Positions 26,245 to 35,507 of a stretch of 64,000 nucleotides of DNA are shown one piece after another. The stretch covers positions 31,248-95,247 of the forward strand of contig NZ_CAJTLL010000008.1 in assembly GCF_910577135.1 (NCBI RefSeq), read 5' to 3'. The notes under the pieces were generated by a model, which saw only the letters and a program-made list of their open reading frames with translations, had not been told where the DNA came from and did not search any database. The stretch is from an uncultured Helicobacter sp. GTDB taxonomy: Bacteria > Campylobacterota > Campylobacteria > Campylobacterales > Helicobacteraceae. Position 1 is the first letter of the stretch. Every line of letters begins with the position of its first letter. Position numbers and translations under genes: made by a program.

Positions 26245-26268
26245 AGATTCTGCCTTAAGGCAGAATCT
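26245..26268. repeat. 24-bp perfect palindrome (AGATTCT/AGAATCT)
   Basis: AGATTCTGCCTT and AAGGCAGAATCT (26245-26268) form an uninterrupted palindrome. It lies in the noncoding stretch after the OsmC gene. It is another inverted pair of the frequent GATTCT word. Confidence 0.6.
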
Positions 26269-26304
26269 ACGCAAGGAACGTGATTTTTAAGGATTATTTT
26301 ATGA

Positions 26305-26625
26305 TGTGATAAACAATCCCGCTCATTTGATGCTCCCGCGTATTCTGCCCGGATTTGTGCTTTTGTAAACAGAGGTATAACATTGGGTATTATCCAAAAT
26401 GCTATAGCAGGTATTGAAAAATATATGAAAAAGGATAGAATCCAAAAGCTTGATAAGAAGATAAAGTATTTGTATGCTAAAAAAGAATTTTTGCTTCAAA
26501 AAGCTCAAAAACTAGCAAAAGAATCTCTATGGCACAAAAACTTTTCATCATATCTTAAGCTCAAGCTCCATTTTGTGAAACTAGCCCTTAAGACTTCTCA
26601 AACGCTTATGAGCAAGCGCGAGTAA
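26305..26625 (+). pseudogene. Possible SfnB/acyl-CoA-dehydrogenase-like C-terminal remnant
   Basis: A frame open from 26305 has no good start (the first candidates are a TTG at 26383 or an internal ATG). It reads SARICAFVNRGITLGIIQNAIAG followed by a long Lys-rich helical segment with LYAKKEFLLQKAQKLA. This layout resembles the C-terminal helical domain of acyl-CoA-dehydrogenase-like flavoproteins, such as the SfnB family that accompanies sulfone monooxygenases. The match is weak and by eye. The rest of 25952-26782 has no gene that I can support. Confidence 0.3.
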
Positions 26626-26635
26626 TGGTTTTGGA

Positions 26636-26669
26636 AAGATTCTATGAGAGAGTAAAATTTTAGAATCTT
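26636..26669 (+). terminator. Hairpin AAGATTCTA...TAGAATCTT
   Basis: Nine-base perfect arms (26636-26644 and 26661-26669) flank a 16-base loop, shortly after the remnant ORF and upstream of the SfnG-like gene. It is a third intergenic hairpin formed by the GATTCT word. Confidence 0.4.
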
Positions 26670-26782
26670 AATCTTGTGAGTGTTATCACACCTTCAATCG
26701 CTCATATACACAAGCTCTTAAAAGCCTGATGTAATATTTGCAAAATTATTTATAACGAGACAAATCACACAAAGGAAGCATT

Positions 26783-27805
26783 ATGAAATTTGGTTATTGG
26801 ACACCGGTATTTGGAAGCTGGCTAAGGAATGTTGATGATGATACCACACAAGGGAATTGGGAGTATATCAAGGATTTGGTGCTACGTGCGGAGGATTTGG
26901 GCTATGTGCTCACCCTTGTGCCAGAGCTGTATTTGAATGACATTAAAGGCGAGAAAGCTGATGCACTTGATGCGTGGGCTATCGCTAATGGTTTAGCAGC
27001 TATCACGCAAAAAATTGAGATTCTAGCAGCCCTCCGTCCGCAATACCATCAAGTCGCACTCACAGCAAAGCAAATTGCCACTATTTCGCAAATTTGCAAT
27101 GGACGCTTTAGTATCAATATGGTATCAGCGTGGTGGGCAGAGGAAGCTCGGCAATATGGCATTAACTTTGATGGGCACGATGATAGATATGCACTCACAC
27201 ACGAATACACCAATGTACTAAGGGGATTTTGGGAGCAAAGCCCCTTTAATCACAAGGGCAAATATTTTACATTTGAAAATGCCTATAATGAGCCTAAACC
27301 ACCTAAGACTCCCCTTGTGTATGCCGGAGGTGAAAGCGAGAGAGGGAGAGATGCTATCGTGCAGTTTGCCGATAAATATCTCTTGCACGGAGGCACATTA
27401 GAGGAGGTGAGAGAAAAAATCGCCGATATGAAAGCGCGTAGGGCAAAGGCGGGTAAAAGCCCATTCTTGGGTTTTGGTATGGCAGCCTATATCATTATCC
27501 GCGATAGTGAGGCAGAAGCGTTAAGAGAGCTAGAGCGCATTACTACGATTAAAGATGAAAAGGCTTATGAAAATTCTTTCAAAAATTTTACGAACAATTC
27601 GCAGCTTGATGTAGAAATCAGCAAACGCGAATACAGCGTGTCAAATCGCGGGTTGCGTCCGCATTTTATAGGCACAGCACAGCAGGTAGCAGAGCAAATC
27701 AAAGCCTATGAGGAAGCAGGGCTTGAGCTACTCATCGTGCAATGTGCGCCGATGAAAGAGGAACTAGAACGTATCGCCAAAGAGCTTATGCCCTTAGTGA
27801 GATAG
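26783..27805 (+). CDS. LLM flavin-dependent monooxygenase, SfnG/SsuD-like
   Basis: This 340-residue protein begins KFGYWTPVFGSWLRNVDD, close to the FGYWAPVSGGWLRN start of dimethylsulfone monooxygenase SfnG. It continues with the two-component flavin monooxygenase core: LAALRPQYHQVALTAKQIATI, RFSINMVSAWW, DDRYALTHEY and LVYAGGESERGRDAI. These enzymes use FMNH2 from a separate reductase to release sulfite or sulfinate from alkylsulfones or sulfonates. A good AAGGAAG site precedes ATG 26783. It is transcribed apart from the first monooxygenase. Confidence 0.85.
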   Translation: MKFGYWTPVFGSWLRNVDDDTTQGNWEYIKDLVLRAEDLGYVLTLVPELYLNDIKGEKADALDAWAIANGLAAITQKIEILAALRPQYHQVALTAKQIATISQICNGRFSINMVSAWWAEEARQYGINFDGHDDRYALTHEYTNVLRGFWEQSPFNHKGKYFTFENAYNEPKPPKTPLVYAGGESERGRDAIVQFADKYLLHGGTLEEVREKIADMKARRAKAGKSPFLGFGMAAYIIIRDSEAEALRELERITTIKDEKAYENSFKNFTNNSQLDVEISKREYSVSNRGLRPHFIGTAQQVAEQIKAYEEAGLELLIVQCAPMKEELERIAKELMPLVR

Positions 27806-28179
27806 ATTGGATCTCTATGGCTATGCTATTACGCTAAAGTGCTGCTTAGTCTCCTATATTTTACTATCGCCATACCTCCTACTAAAGCTCTTATGGTTTA
27901 AAACGGCTTCTCAACGGCTTCTCATAGGATAGATATGGCTCTAGTAAATATATCTTGCCATTAGAATATTACATCGCTACGTTCTTTTCATACTTAAGCA
28001 AGAGGCCAAGGAGGCTTGATTAAGCTATTATCTATACAAAACTGCTTCACAAATATTAAAGAACATTTAATTTGCAAAATTAAAACACTATGCTTTTAGC
28101 TAGATTTGAACTATTAACAAACTTTTAATGCAAGATTCACTAAGATTGTATGCAAATTAATCCCCTAAGGAATCCCCTC
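27806..28179. other. Intergenic, no gene seen
   Basis: No convincing ORF. It contains a direct repeat of about 11 bases (ACGGCTTCTCA twice near 27903-27924) and becomes AT-rich toward the thyX start. Confidence 0.5.
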
Positions 28180-28827
28180 ATGGTAGAAACAATAGAATGT
28201 AAAATTAACATTACGCTTTTGCACTATACGCCGCTCAATGTTTGTAGCAATGCTATCCGCACTTGTTGGCAGAGCTTTGATAAGAGCGATAATGGTGGGA
28301 TAAAAGATTTAGAGCTTATCGATAGAGTAGGTAATAAATACAAACACGCAAGCACCTTAGAGCATCTCTATTATAATTTTTATATTCAAGGCATTTCACG
28401 TGCGTGTTTGCAGGAGTTAGCTCGTCATCGTATGGCAAGTTATAGCGTAAAATCCTCACGTTATACATTAAAGGAACTAAAAAATCTGCCGAGCTTCCTG
28501 CCTATCAATGATGAAAATCTCGCACGCGCAGAGGAATTTGTCGTTTTTACAAGTAATGAAAAGGTTAATATTGCCTCGCTTCACGCCCTTGAGCGACTGC
28601 GTGAGATTTTATGCGATAATGTAAGCAATGATATGGCTAAGTTTGCTATGCCAGAATCCTATCGCACAGAACTCAGCTTTAGCATTAATGCAAGGAGTTT
28701 GCAAAACTTTCTTTCTCTGCGCACATCTAAATCCGCGATGTGGGAGATTCGCGCATTAGCTCTTGCACTTTTTAAGGCCCTCCCGGAGGAGCATAAGTTT
28801 ATCTTTGAGGATTGCATATCTTCATAA
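28180..28827 (+). CDS. thyX: FAD-dependent thymidylate synthase
   Basis: The protein is about 215 residues and contains the ThyX motif RHRMASYSVKSSR, with STLEHLYYNFYIQGISRACLQEL just before and FSINARSLQNFLSLR later. ThyX methylates dUMP using methylenetetrahydrofolate, FAD and NADPH, and is the only thymidylate synthase type in most Helicobacter. ATG 28180 is chosen because AAGGA lies eight bases upstream; an in-frame ATG at 28150 lacks a ribosome site. Confidence 0.94.
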   Translation: MVETIECKINITLLHYTPLNVCSNAIRTCWQSFDKSDNGGIKDLELIDRVGNKYKHASTLEHLYYNFYIQGISRACLQELARHRMASYSVKSSRYTLKELKNLPSFLPINDENLARAEEFVVFTSNEKVNIASLHALERLREILCDNVSNDMAKFAMPESYRTELSFSINARSLQNFLSLRTSKSAMWEIRALALALFKALPEEHKFIFEDCISS

Positions 28828-29036
28828 GTGTTAGCATTAGGGCTGCATCTATTTTTTGTCTTTGCAGGATTTTGCAAGAGTAATTTTATATAAACGCAAA
28901 TGCGATACAAAATAGAATGATAAAGACATACATGGATTCTACAATTTTATAAAGAATTTTTATCGCCTGTATAGTTTTTATTGCTAGAATCATAAAGCTT
29001 TTATTAGCAGTATTTTTCTTAATATGAGGAGTTTGT

Positions 29037-30704
29037 ATGAGTCATACAAAATATCAAAGAGGCTATTTTATGCCTCCTGTGGAAAGTTTAGAGTGGAGTA
29101 AAAAAGAATATATTAAATCCGCGCCTATTTGGTGCAGTGTGGATTTACGCGACGGCAATCAAGCCCTTATCACTCCTATGAGCCTCGAAGAAAAAATTAC
29201 ATTTTTTAAGCTGCTGCTAAAAGTGGGATTCAAAGAAATTGAAGTGGGATTTCCCGCGGCGAGTGAGACAGAATATCGCTTTTTACGCACATTGATCGAA
29301 GAGAATCTGATTCCTGATGATGTGAATGTGCAGGTGCTTACTCAAGCTAGAGAGCATATCATTAAAAAGACTTTTGCGAGTTTGGAGGGTTGCAAAAATG
29401 CAATCGTGCATGTGTATAACTCTACATCATTTGCGCAAAGGGAGCAAGTCTTTAAAAAATCTAAGCAAGAGGTGAAGCAAATCGCCATTGAGGGCGCGAC
29501 ATATCTTAAAGAATATGCTGCAGCCACAAAGGGAAACTTTCGCTTTGAGTATTCGCCAGAAAGCTTTAGCGGCACAGAGGTGGATTATGCCCTTGAAGTG
29601 TGTAATGCTGTGATTGATGTCTTTAAGCCCACTATGGATAAAAAGCTCATCATCAATCTCCCTGTAACCGTGGAGATGAGTCTCCCACATATCTATGCCT
29701 CTCAAGTAGAATATATGTCTAAGCATCTCAATCATCGTGAAAATGTACTTATCTCTCTCCACCCGCATAATGACAGGGGCTGTGCGGTAGCCGATGCGGA
29801 ATTAGGGCTTTTAGCAGGGGCAGATAGGATTGAGGGCACACTTTTTGGCAATGGTGAGCGCACGGGTAATGTAGATATTATCACCCTAGCAATGAATATG
29901 CACTCACACGGCATAGACCCTAGGCTTGATTTTAGCAATATCCCTGCTATTTGTGATGTATATGAGAAAGTAACAAAAATGCAAGTTTATGAGCGACAAC
30001 CCTACTCGGGCAAACTCGTATTTGCAGCCTTTTCGGGCTCTCATCAAGATGCGATTGCTAAAGGTATGGCTTATCATCAAGAAAAAAATCTTCGCACGTG
30101 GAGTGTGCCATATCTCCCTATTGACCCTAAAGATGTGGGGCGCGTGTATGAAAACGATGTGATTCGTATCAATTCACAAAGTGGCAAGGGCGGGATAGCC
30201 TATATTTTGCACCATCATTATGGGATCAATCTCCCCCCACTTTTAAGAGAAGAATTTTCCTACTATGTGAAAAATATCAGTGATAAAGAACACAAAGAGT
30301 TAAGTCCTGATGAAATTTGTGAGATTTTTCAAAACGATTTTGTGAATCTTACCTCACATTTTAGTATCAAAGCCTTTCATTTCACACAAAAAGATGATAC
30401 ACAAAACCACATAGAAGCCTCCCTAGAAACATCCAATGCAAAAGGAGAATCTAGCTTAATCACAAGCAGTGGCAATGGGCGGCTTGATAGCGTTGCAAAT
30501 GCACTAAGGGAGTATCTTAAAATGGATTTTGAAATACTCGATTATAGTGAGCACGGACTTAAGAAGGGTTCGGATTCTAAAGCTGTGTCATTCGTGCAGA
30601 TAGAAAGCAAGGGCAAAAAATGCTTTGGTGTGGGCATAGATAGTGATATTATTAAGGCTTCGGTTTTTGGGCTAGTAAGCGCACTTAATAGAATCTTGAA
30701 TTAA
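29037..30704 (+). CDS. leuA: 2-isopropylmalate synthase
   Basis: This 555-residue enzyme makes the first committed step of leucine synthesis from 2-ketoisovalerate and acetyl-CoA. The catalytic barrel starts SVDLRDGNQALITPM, which is the longer LeuA2 type found in actinobacteria and yeast rather than the short E. coli form. The metal-binding LHPHNDRGCAV and GNGERTGN motifs are present, and a C-terminal LeuA allosteric domain follows, so leucine feedback is expected. The ATG follows GAGG. It heads a leuA-leuC-leuD-leuB operon. Confidence 0.95.
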   Translation: MSHTKYQRGYFMPPVESLEWSKKEYIKSAPIWCSVDLRDGNQALITPMSLEEKITFFKLLLKVGFKEIEVGFPAASETEYRFLRTLIEENLIPDDVNVQVLTQAREHIIKKTFASLEGCKNAIVHVYNSTSFAQREQVFKKSKQEVKQIAIEGATYLKEYAAATKGNFRFEYSPESFSGTEVDYALEVCNAVIDVFKPTMDKKLIINLPVTVEMSLPHIYASQVEYMSKHLNHRENVLISLHPHNDRGCAVADAELGLLAGADRIEGTLFGNGERTGNVDIITLAMNMHSHGIDPRLDFSNIPAICDVYEKVTKMQVYERQPYSGKLVFAAFSGSHQDAIAKGMAYHQEKNLRTWSVPYLPIDPKDVGRVYENDVIRINSQSGKGGIAYILHHHYGINLPPLLREEFSYYVKNISDKEHKELSPDEICEIFQNDFVNLTSHFSIKAFHFTQKDDTQNHIEASLETSNAKGESSLITSSGNGRLDSVANALREYLKMDFEILDYSEHGLKKGSDSKAVSFVQIESKGKKCFGVGIDSDIIKASVFGLVSALNRILN

Positions 30705-30732
30705 TAAATAAAACAACAATTAAGGAGCATAT

Positions 30733-31992
30733 ATGGGAATGACAATGTCTCAAAAGATTTTAGCTAATCGTGCGGGAATGGAGAGTGTAAGAGCAGGTGA
30801 TTTGATTATGGCAAAGCTTGATATGGTGCTTGGTAATGATATTACCACGCCTGTAGCGATTAATGCCTTTAAGGCGGCAAAATTTGAAAAAGTTTTTGAT
30901 AAAGATAAAATCTCTCTAGTAATGGATCATTTCGCTCCAAATAAGGATATTAAGGCAGCTACGCAAAGTGCGCAATGCCGATGTTTCGCTAAGGATTTTG
31001 ATATTTCACATTATTATGATGTGGGGAATATGGGCGTGGAACACGCGCTTTTACCCGAGCAAGGCATTGTAACCATTGGCGATTTAATTATCGGGGCGGA
31101 TTCTCACACTTGCACTTATGGAGCGTTAGGGGCATTTTCTACCGGTGTAGGCTCTACGGATATGGCGGTAGGAATGGCGACAGGACAGGCGTGGTTTAAA
31201 GTCCCTAAAGCGATGAAATTTAACCTCAAAGGTAAGTTGCGTCCATTTGTGAGTGGTAAAGATGTGATTTTACATATCATTGGTAAAATCGGCGTTGATG
31301 GTGCGCTCTATAAAAGTATGGAGTTTAGCGGTGAGGGCTTAAAGAATCTTACCATCGATGATAGACTTTGTATCGCTAATATGGCAATTGAAGCGGGGGC
31401 GAAAAATGGCATTTTTGAGGTTGATGATATTACAATTGATTATGCCAAAGGGCGCACGAGTAGAGAATTTAGAATCTACAAAGCCGATGAGGACGCAGAA
31501 TATGAGCAAATTTTTGATATTGATTTAGATTCTATCGACCATACCGTGGCATTCCCACATTTACCTGAAAACACAAAGGAAAAAACTCAATGGGGAGAAG
31601 TGAAAATCGACCAAGTGGTTATTGGCTCTTGTACGAATGGGCGATTAAGCGATATGGCAGTGGCAGCAGATATTCTAAAAGATAAGCAAATTGCTAAACA
31701 TACACGCTGTATTATCATTCCTGCTACGCAAAATATCTATTTAGAATGTATCAATAGGGGCTATTTAGAGACATTTATTAAAGCCGGGGCTGTGGTTTCT
31801 ACGCCTACTTGCGGACCTTGTCTAGGCGGGCATATGGGTATTTTAGCCGCAGGTGAGAGATGCGTAGCGACTACTAATCGTAACTTTGTGGGCAGAATGG
31901 GGCACGTAACAAGCGAAGTCTATCTCTCTTCGCCCGAAGTAGCGGCTGCAAGTGCGGTAAGAGGGACTTTAAGCGCGCCACAAGATATATAA
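30733..31992 (+). CDS. leuC: 3-isopropylmalate dehydratase large subunit
   Basis: This 419-residue aconitase-family protein has the iron-sulfur cysteines in GSCTNGR and in [11 protein letters not shown], and [13 protein letters not shown] near the start. Length is in the 420-residue class typical of this LeuC branch. It combines with LeuD to isomerise 2- to 3-isopropylmalate. AAGGAG precedes the ATG. It lies 28 bases after leuA. Confidence 0.95.
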   Translation: MGMTMSQKILANRAGMESVRAGDLIMAKLDMVLGNDITTPVAINAFKAAKFEKVFDKDKISLVMDHFAPNKDIKAATQSAQCRCFAKDFDISHYYDVGNMGVEHALLPEQGIVTIGDLIIGADSHTCTYGALGAFSTGVGSTDMAVGMATGQAWFKVPKAMKFNLKGKLRPFVSGKDVILHIIGKIGVDGALYKSMEFSGEGLKNLTIDDRLCIANMAIEAGAKNGIFEVDDITIDYAKGRTSREFRIYKADEDAEYEQIFDIDLDSIDHTVAFPHLPENTKEKTQWGEVKIDQVVIGSCTNGRLSDMAVAADILKDKQIAKHTRCIIIPATQNIYLECINRGYLETFIKAGAVVSTPTCGPCLGGHMGILAAGERCVATTNRNFVGRMGHVTSEVYLSSPEVAAASAVRGTLSAPQDI

Positions 31993-32007
31993 ACAAAAGG
32001 AGCAAAT

Positions 32008-32505
32008 ATGAAAACAAAAGGATTTATCCATAAATATGGTGATAATGTAGATACTGATGTGATTATTCCCGCGCGATACCTCAATACCGCTGACCATAGA
32101 GAGCTTGCGAGTCATTGTATGGAGGATATTGATAAAGATTTTGTCAAAAAGGTAAAGGCAGGAGACATTATGGTGGGAGGCTGGAACTTTGGCTGTGGGA
32201 GTAGCCGAGAGCACGCCCCTATTGCGATTAAGGCAAGTGGGATAAGCTGCATTATCGCTAAATCCTTTGCAAGAATCTTCTATCGCAACGCCATAAACAT
32301 AGGACTTGCAATTATAGAATCTGAAAATATCGCTCAAAGTATAGAAAATGGCGATGAGGTGGAAATTGACTTTGATGCGGGGGTGATTAAAAATTGCAAT
32401 AAAAATGAGCAATTCCACACAACACCTTTTCCGCCTTTTATCCAAGAAATCATTAATGCCAATGGCTATTTGAATTGGATTGCTAAAAACAAGGCAAATG
32501 CTTAA
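32008..32505 (+). CDS. leuD: 3-isopropylmalate dehydratase small subunit
   Basis: This 165-residue protein is the swivelling domain: [16 protein letters not shown] at the start, and [21 protein letters not shown] with the substrate-binding Ser-Arg. It is the partner of LeuC and starts 15 bases after it with AAGGAG. Confidence 0.95.
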   Translation: MKTKGFIHKYGDNVDTDVIIPARYLNTADHRELASHCMEDIDKDFVKKVKAGDIMVGGWNFGCGSSREHAPIAIKASGISCIIAKSFARIFYRNAINIGLAIIESENIAQSIENGDEVEIDFDAGVIKNCNKNEQFHTTPFPPFIQEIINANGYLNWIAKNKANA

Positions 32506-32541
32506 AATACTTAGCTATATAAAATAACTAAAGGAGTGCAA

Positions 32542-33618
32542 ATGAAAAAGCATATTGCTGTCATTTATGGCGATGGAATTGGCAAAGAAGTGGTAACACA
32601 GGCACTAAGAATCTTGCAAGCCATCGCAGATAAATATCATCACACATTTGTCTGTGAAGAGGTCTTAGCCGGGGGCTGTGCGATAGATGCTTGTGGAGAA
32701 TGCCTCCCTAAAGAAAGCTTAGAGTTATGTAAGAAAAGTGACAGTGTGTTACTTGGTGCGGTGGGCGGTCCTAAATGGGATAATGAGCCTAGTCATAATC
32801 GCCCTGAAAGTGCGCTTTTAACCTTACGCAAGGAATTAGGATTATTTGCTAATATCCGCCCAGCGAAATTGTTTGCAGAGCTTAGTAATGCAAGTCCTTT
32901 GAAAAGTGAGATTTTAAACAAGGGCATTGATTTTATTATCGTGCGGGAGCTGATTGGGGGCGTGTATTTTGGCGAACACAAGCTAGAGCAAAAAAATGGC
33001 GAGAAAGTCGCAAGTGATGCGATGACATATAGCGCCTCGCAAATAGAATCTATCGCAAAGGTCGCCTTTGAACTCGCAATGAAGCGCAAAAAGCATATCG
33101 TCTCTGTGGATAAGGCAAATGTGCTAAGCTCATCACGGCTTTGGAGAGAAACAGTAGAGGAAGTCGCAAAAGACTATCCGCAAGTAACCCTTAGCCATAT
33201 GTATGTGGATAATGCAGCTATGCAGATTTGCCGCGCACCTGGTCAATTTGATGTGATTCTTACCGAAAATATGTTTGGCGATATTTTGAGTGATGAGGCG
33301 AGTATCATTACTGGGACAATTGGCGTTATTCCCTCTGCCTCACTATCAAACACATCTTTGGGAATGTATGAACCAATACACGGCAGTGCACCAGATATCG
33401 CCGGGCAGGATATTGCTAATCCTATTGGAACGATTCTTTCTGTGGCGATGATGTGTGAACTATCCTTTGGGCTAAAGGCTGAATCTCAAGCGATACAACA
33501 CGCCGTGCAAACCACCCTAAAAAAGGGCTACCGCACAGGTGATATGATGAGTGATGGAATGCAAAAAGTAAGCTGCACACAAATGGGTGATATGATTTTA
33601 GAATCTTTGCAAGGCTAA
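32542..33618 (+). CDS. leuB: 3-isopropylmalate dehydrogenase
   Basis: The protein is about 358 residues. It starts KKHIAVIYGDGIGKEVV and contains LLGAVGGPKWD, the substrate-binding RPESALLTLRKELGLFANIRP and VDKANVLSSSRLWRE, then MFGDILSDEAS with the metal-binding aspartates. It oxidises and decarboxylates 3-isopropylmalate with NAD. ATG 32542 is chosen over the in-frame GTG 32536 because AAGGAG (32531-32536) fits it. The MBOAT gene follows two bases after the stop. Confidence 0.95.
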   Translation: MKKHIAVIYGDGIGKEVVTQALRILQAIADKYHHTFVCEEVLAGGCAIDACGECLPKESLELCKKSDSVLLGAVGGPKWDNEPSHNRPESALLTLRKELGLFANIRPAKLFAELSNASPLKSEILNKGIDFIIVRELIGGVYFGEHKLEQKNGEKVASDAMTYSASQIESIAKVAFELAMKRKKHIVSVDKANVLSSSRLWRETVEEVAKDYPQVTLSHMYVDNAAMQICRAPGQFDVILTENMFGDILSDEASIITGTIGVIPSASLSNTSLGMYEPIHGSAPDIAGQDIANPIGTILSVAMMCELSFGLKAESQAIQHAVQTTLKKGYRTGDMMSDGMQKVSCTQMGDMILESLQG

Positions 33619-33620
33619 CT

Positions 33621-35499
33621 ATGCTCTTTAACTCCTATCTCTTTATCTTTTGTTTCTTACCTTTAGTATGGATAGGATTCCATATTTTACGATATAAAAA
33701 CCATATAAAAAGTGCAAAAATATTTTTAATATCTGCAAGTTTATTTTTCTATGGGTATTGGAAATGGCTTTATCTGCCTCTATTGCTTAGCTCTATGATT
33801 ATTAATTATTTTATAGCAACAGCAATCCTTAAACATAATTCTACTTTGCTTATAAATGCAAAGAATATGCGGGGGGGGGGGCAAAAGTAAAATATACCTT
33901 ATTGTAGGTATCCTCTTTAATCTATTCCTTTTAGGATTCTTTAAATATACTGATTTCTTTTGTGAAAACTTTAATCTTTTTTCTGCGCTTTTGCATTTAG
34001 ATTTTACTCTCCCTCTGCCTCATATTCTCTTGCCCCTGGCTTTATCTTTTGTAACCTTTCAGCAAATTGCCTTTTTAGTGGATTGTTATAAATGCATTGA
34101 TATAGCTGATATACAGGGAGGATTCAATACTCATATTAAAGCTAAAAGCGAAGATATTTGTAAAAATGACAAATCTAACAATAGAGATTCTAAAAATAAT
34201 ACAGAATCCGCAAAAGATTTCAATGCTACATCTGCAAAACAAATCCCCTATCATAAAACTTATTACAACATAAATGATATAAAAAAGCCTCATATTCACT
34301 TTATTGATTATTGCTTATTTATTAGCTTTTTTCCACAACTTATTGCTGGTCCTATTGTCCATCATAAAGAGATAATGCCACAATTTAATACCTTATCTCC
34401 ATATATCAAATGGGATTATGTGGCTAAGGGATTATTTATCTTTACTATTGGATTATTTAAAAAAGTATGTATCGCTGATAGCTTTGCTAAATGGGCAAAT
34501 GCAGGATTTAAGTCTGTGGAGAATGGCGAAGTGCTAAATACAGCAGAATCTTGGGCTACCTCTTTATCTTATACTTTTCAACTCTACTTTGATTTTAGTG
34601 GATATTGTGATATGGCAATAGGATTAGGGCTATTATTTGGCATTATGCTACCTATTAATTTTAACTCCCCCTATAAGGCTTATAATATCAGTGATTTTTG
34701 GAGGCGGTGGCATATTACATTAGGGAGATTCTTAAGAGACTATCTCTATATCCCTCTAGGTGGGAATAAGAATCTCAAATATGCTTCTTCTAAATATTAT
34801 ATATGCTTAAATAAAATACTCACTCTAAGAAATCTCTTTATCGTGGCATTTTTAAGCGGTGTGTGGCACGGGGCAGGCTGGGGATTTGTGATGTGGGGAG
34901 TGCTGCACGGCTTAGCAATGATAATCCATAGAATCTATATGTGGTGGATAGAAAAGATAAAAGAGGGAGTGTCTAAGAGATTCCATAATCAAAAAAAAGA
35001 TACATTACTTAATGCTCCATATAATAAAAAGGCTCTACATACAAAAAAACGTATCCTCTCTACAAGGTATAAATCTATACTCTTAGCCTTTTTAGATTCT
35101 AAACTCTATGCCATACTTTGTTGGTTTATTACTTTTAATTTTATCAATATTGCTTGGATATTTTTTAGAAGTGAGAATGTGCAAGGGGCATTGAATCTGT
35201 TAAAGGGGATGTTTGGAGGCAATCTTATATTACCTACTTTTTTAGAATCTTCACTGCATTTTTTAGATAGATATAGTGTGAGGTTTGGCAAATGGGCAGT
35301 GAGCATAGATGACTCCTCTGTTATTATATTTTTTAGTGTGTTTGGGGCTATGGTTGTATGCTTGAAGTTAAGAAACACTATTGAGCTTATAAACAGCTTT
35401 AAGCCCACATATTGCACACTTTTGCAAATACTTATATGCTCTGTTATCGCATTATTGTGCATTGATAGGGCTCAACAATTTTTATATTTTAATTTTTAA
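33621..35499 (+). pseudogene. MBOAT O-acyltransferase, phase-variable, OFF at an 11-G tract
   Basis: Two frames together encode an AlgI/PatA-like membrane-bound O-acyltransferase. The first (33621-33890) has the start LFNSYLFIFCFLPLVW; the second (to 35499) has the family core LYFDFSGYCDMAIGLGLLFGI, NISDFWRRWHITLGRFLRDYLYIPLGG and the catalytic His in SGVWHGAGWGFVMWG. They join at a run of 11 G (33871-33881). With 11 G the first frame stops at 33890. With 10 G (or 13) one protein of about 625 residues results. MBOATs of this type move acetyl groups across the membrane for O-acetylation of polysaccharide or peptidoglycan. Confidence 0.85.
33871..33881 (+). repeat. Poly-G tract (11 G), phase-variation switch
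   Basis: Eleven consecutive G near codon 84 of the MBOAT gene. Homopolymer G tracts of this length are classical slippage switches in Helicobacter and Campylobacter surface-modification genes. Confidence 0.85.
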
Positions 35500-35507
35500 G
35501 GACATAG

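Noticed and set aside
26096..26290. 64-residue ORF after the OsmC gene
   Set aside because: No ribosome site, no recognisable pattern, and its end overlaps a perfect palindrome.
27901..27925. Tandem ACGGCTTCTCA repeat as a CRISPR or satellite
   Set aside because: Only two copies with no spacers; too short to be meaningful.
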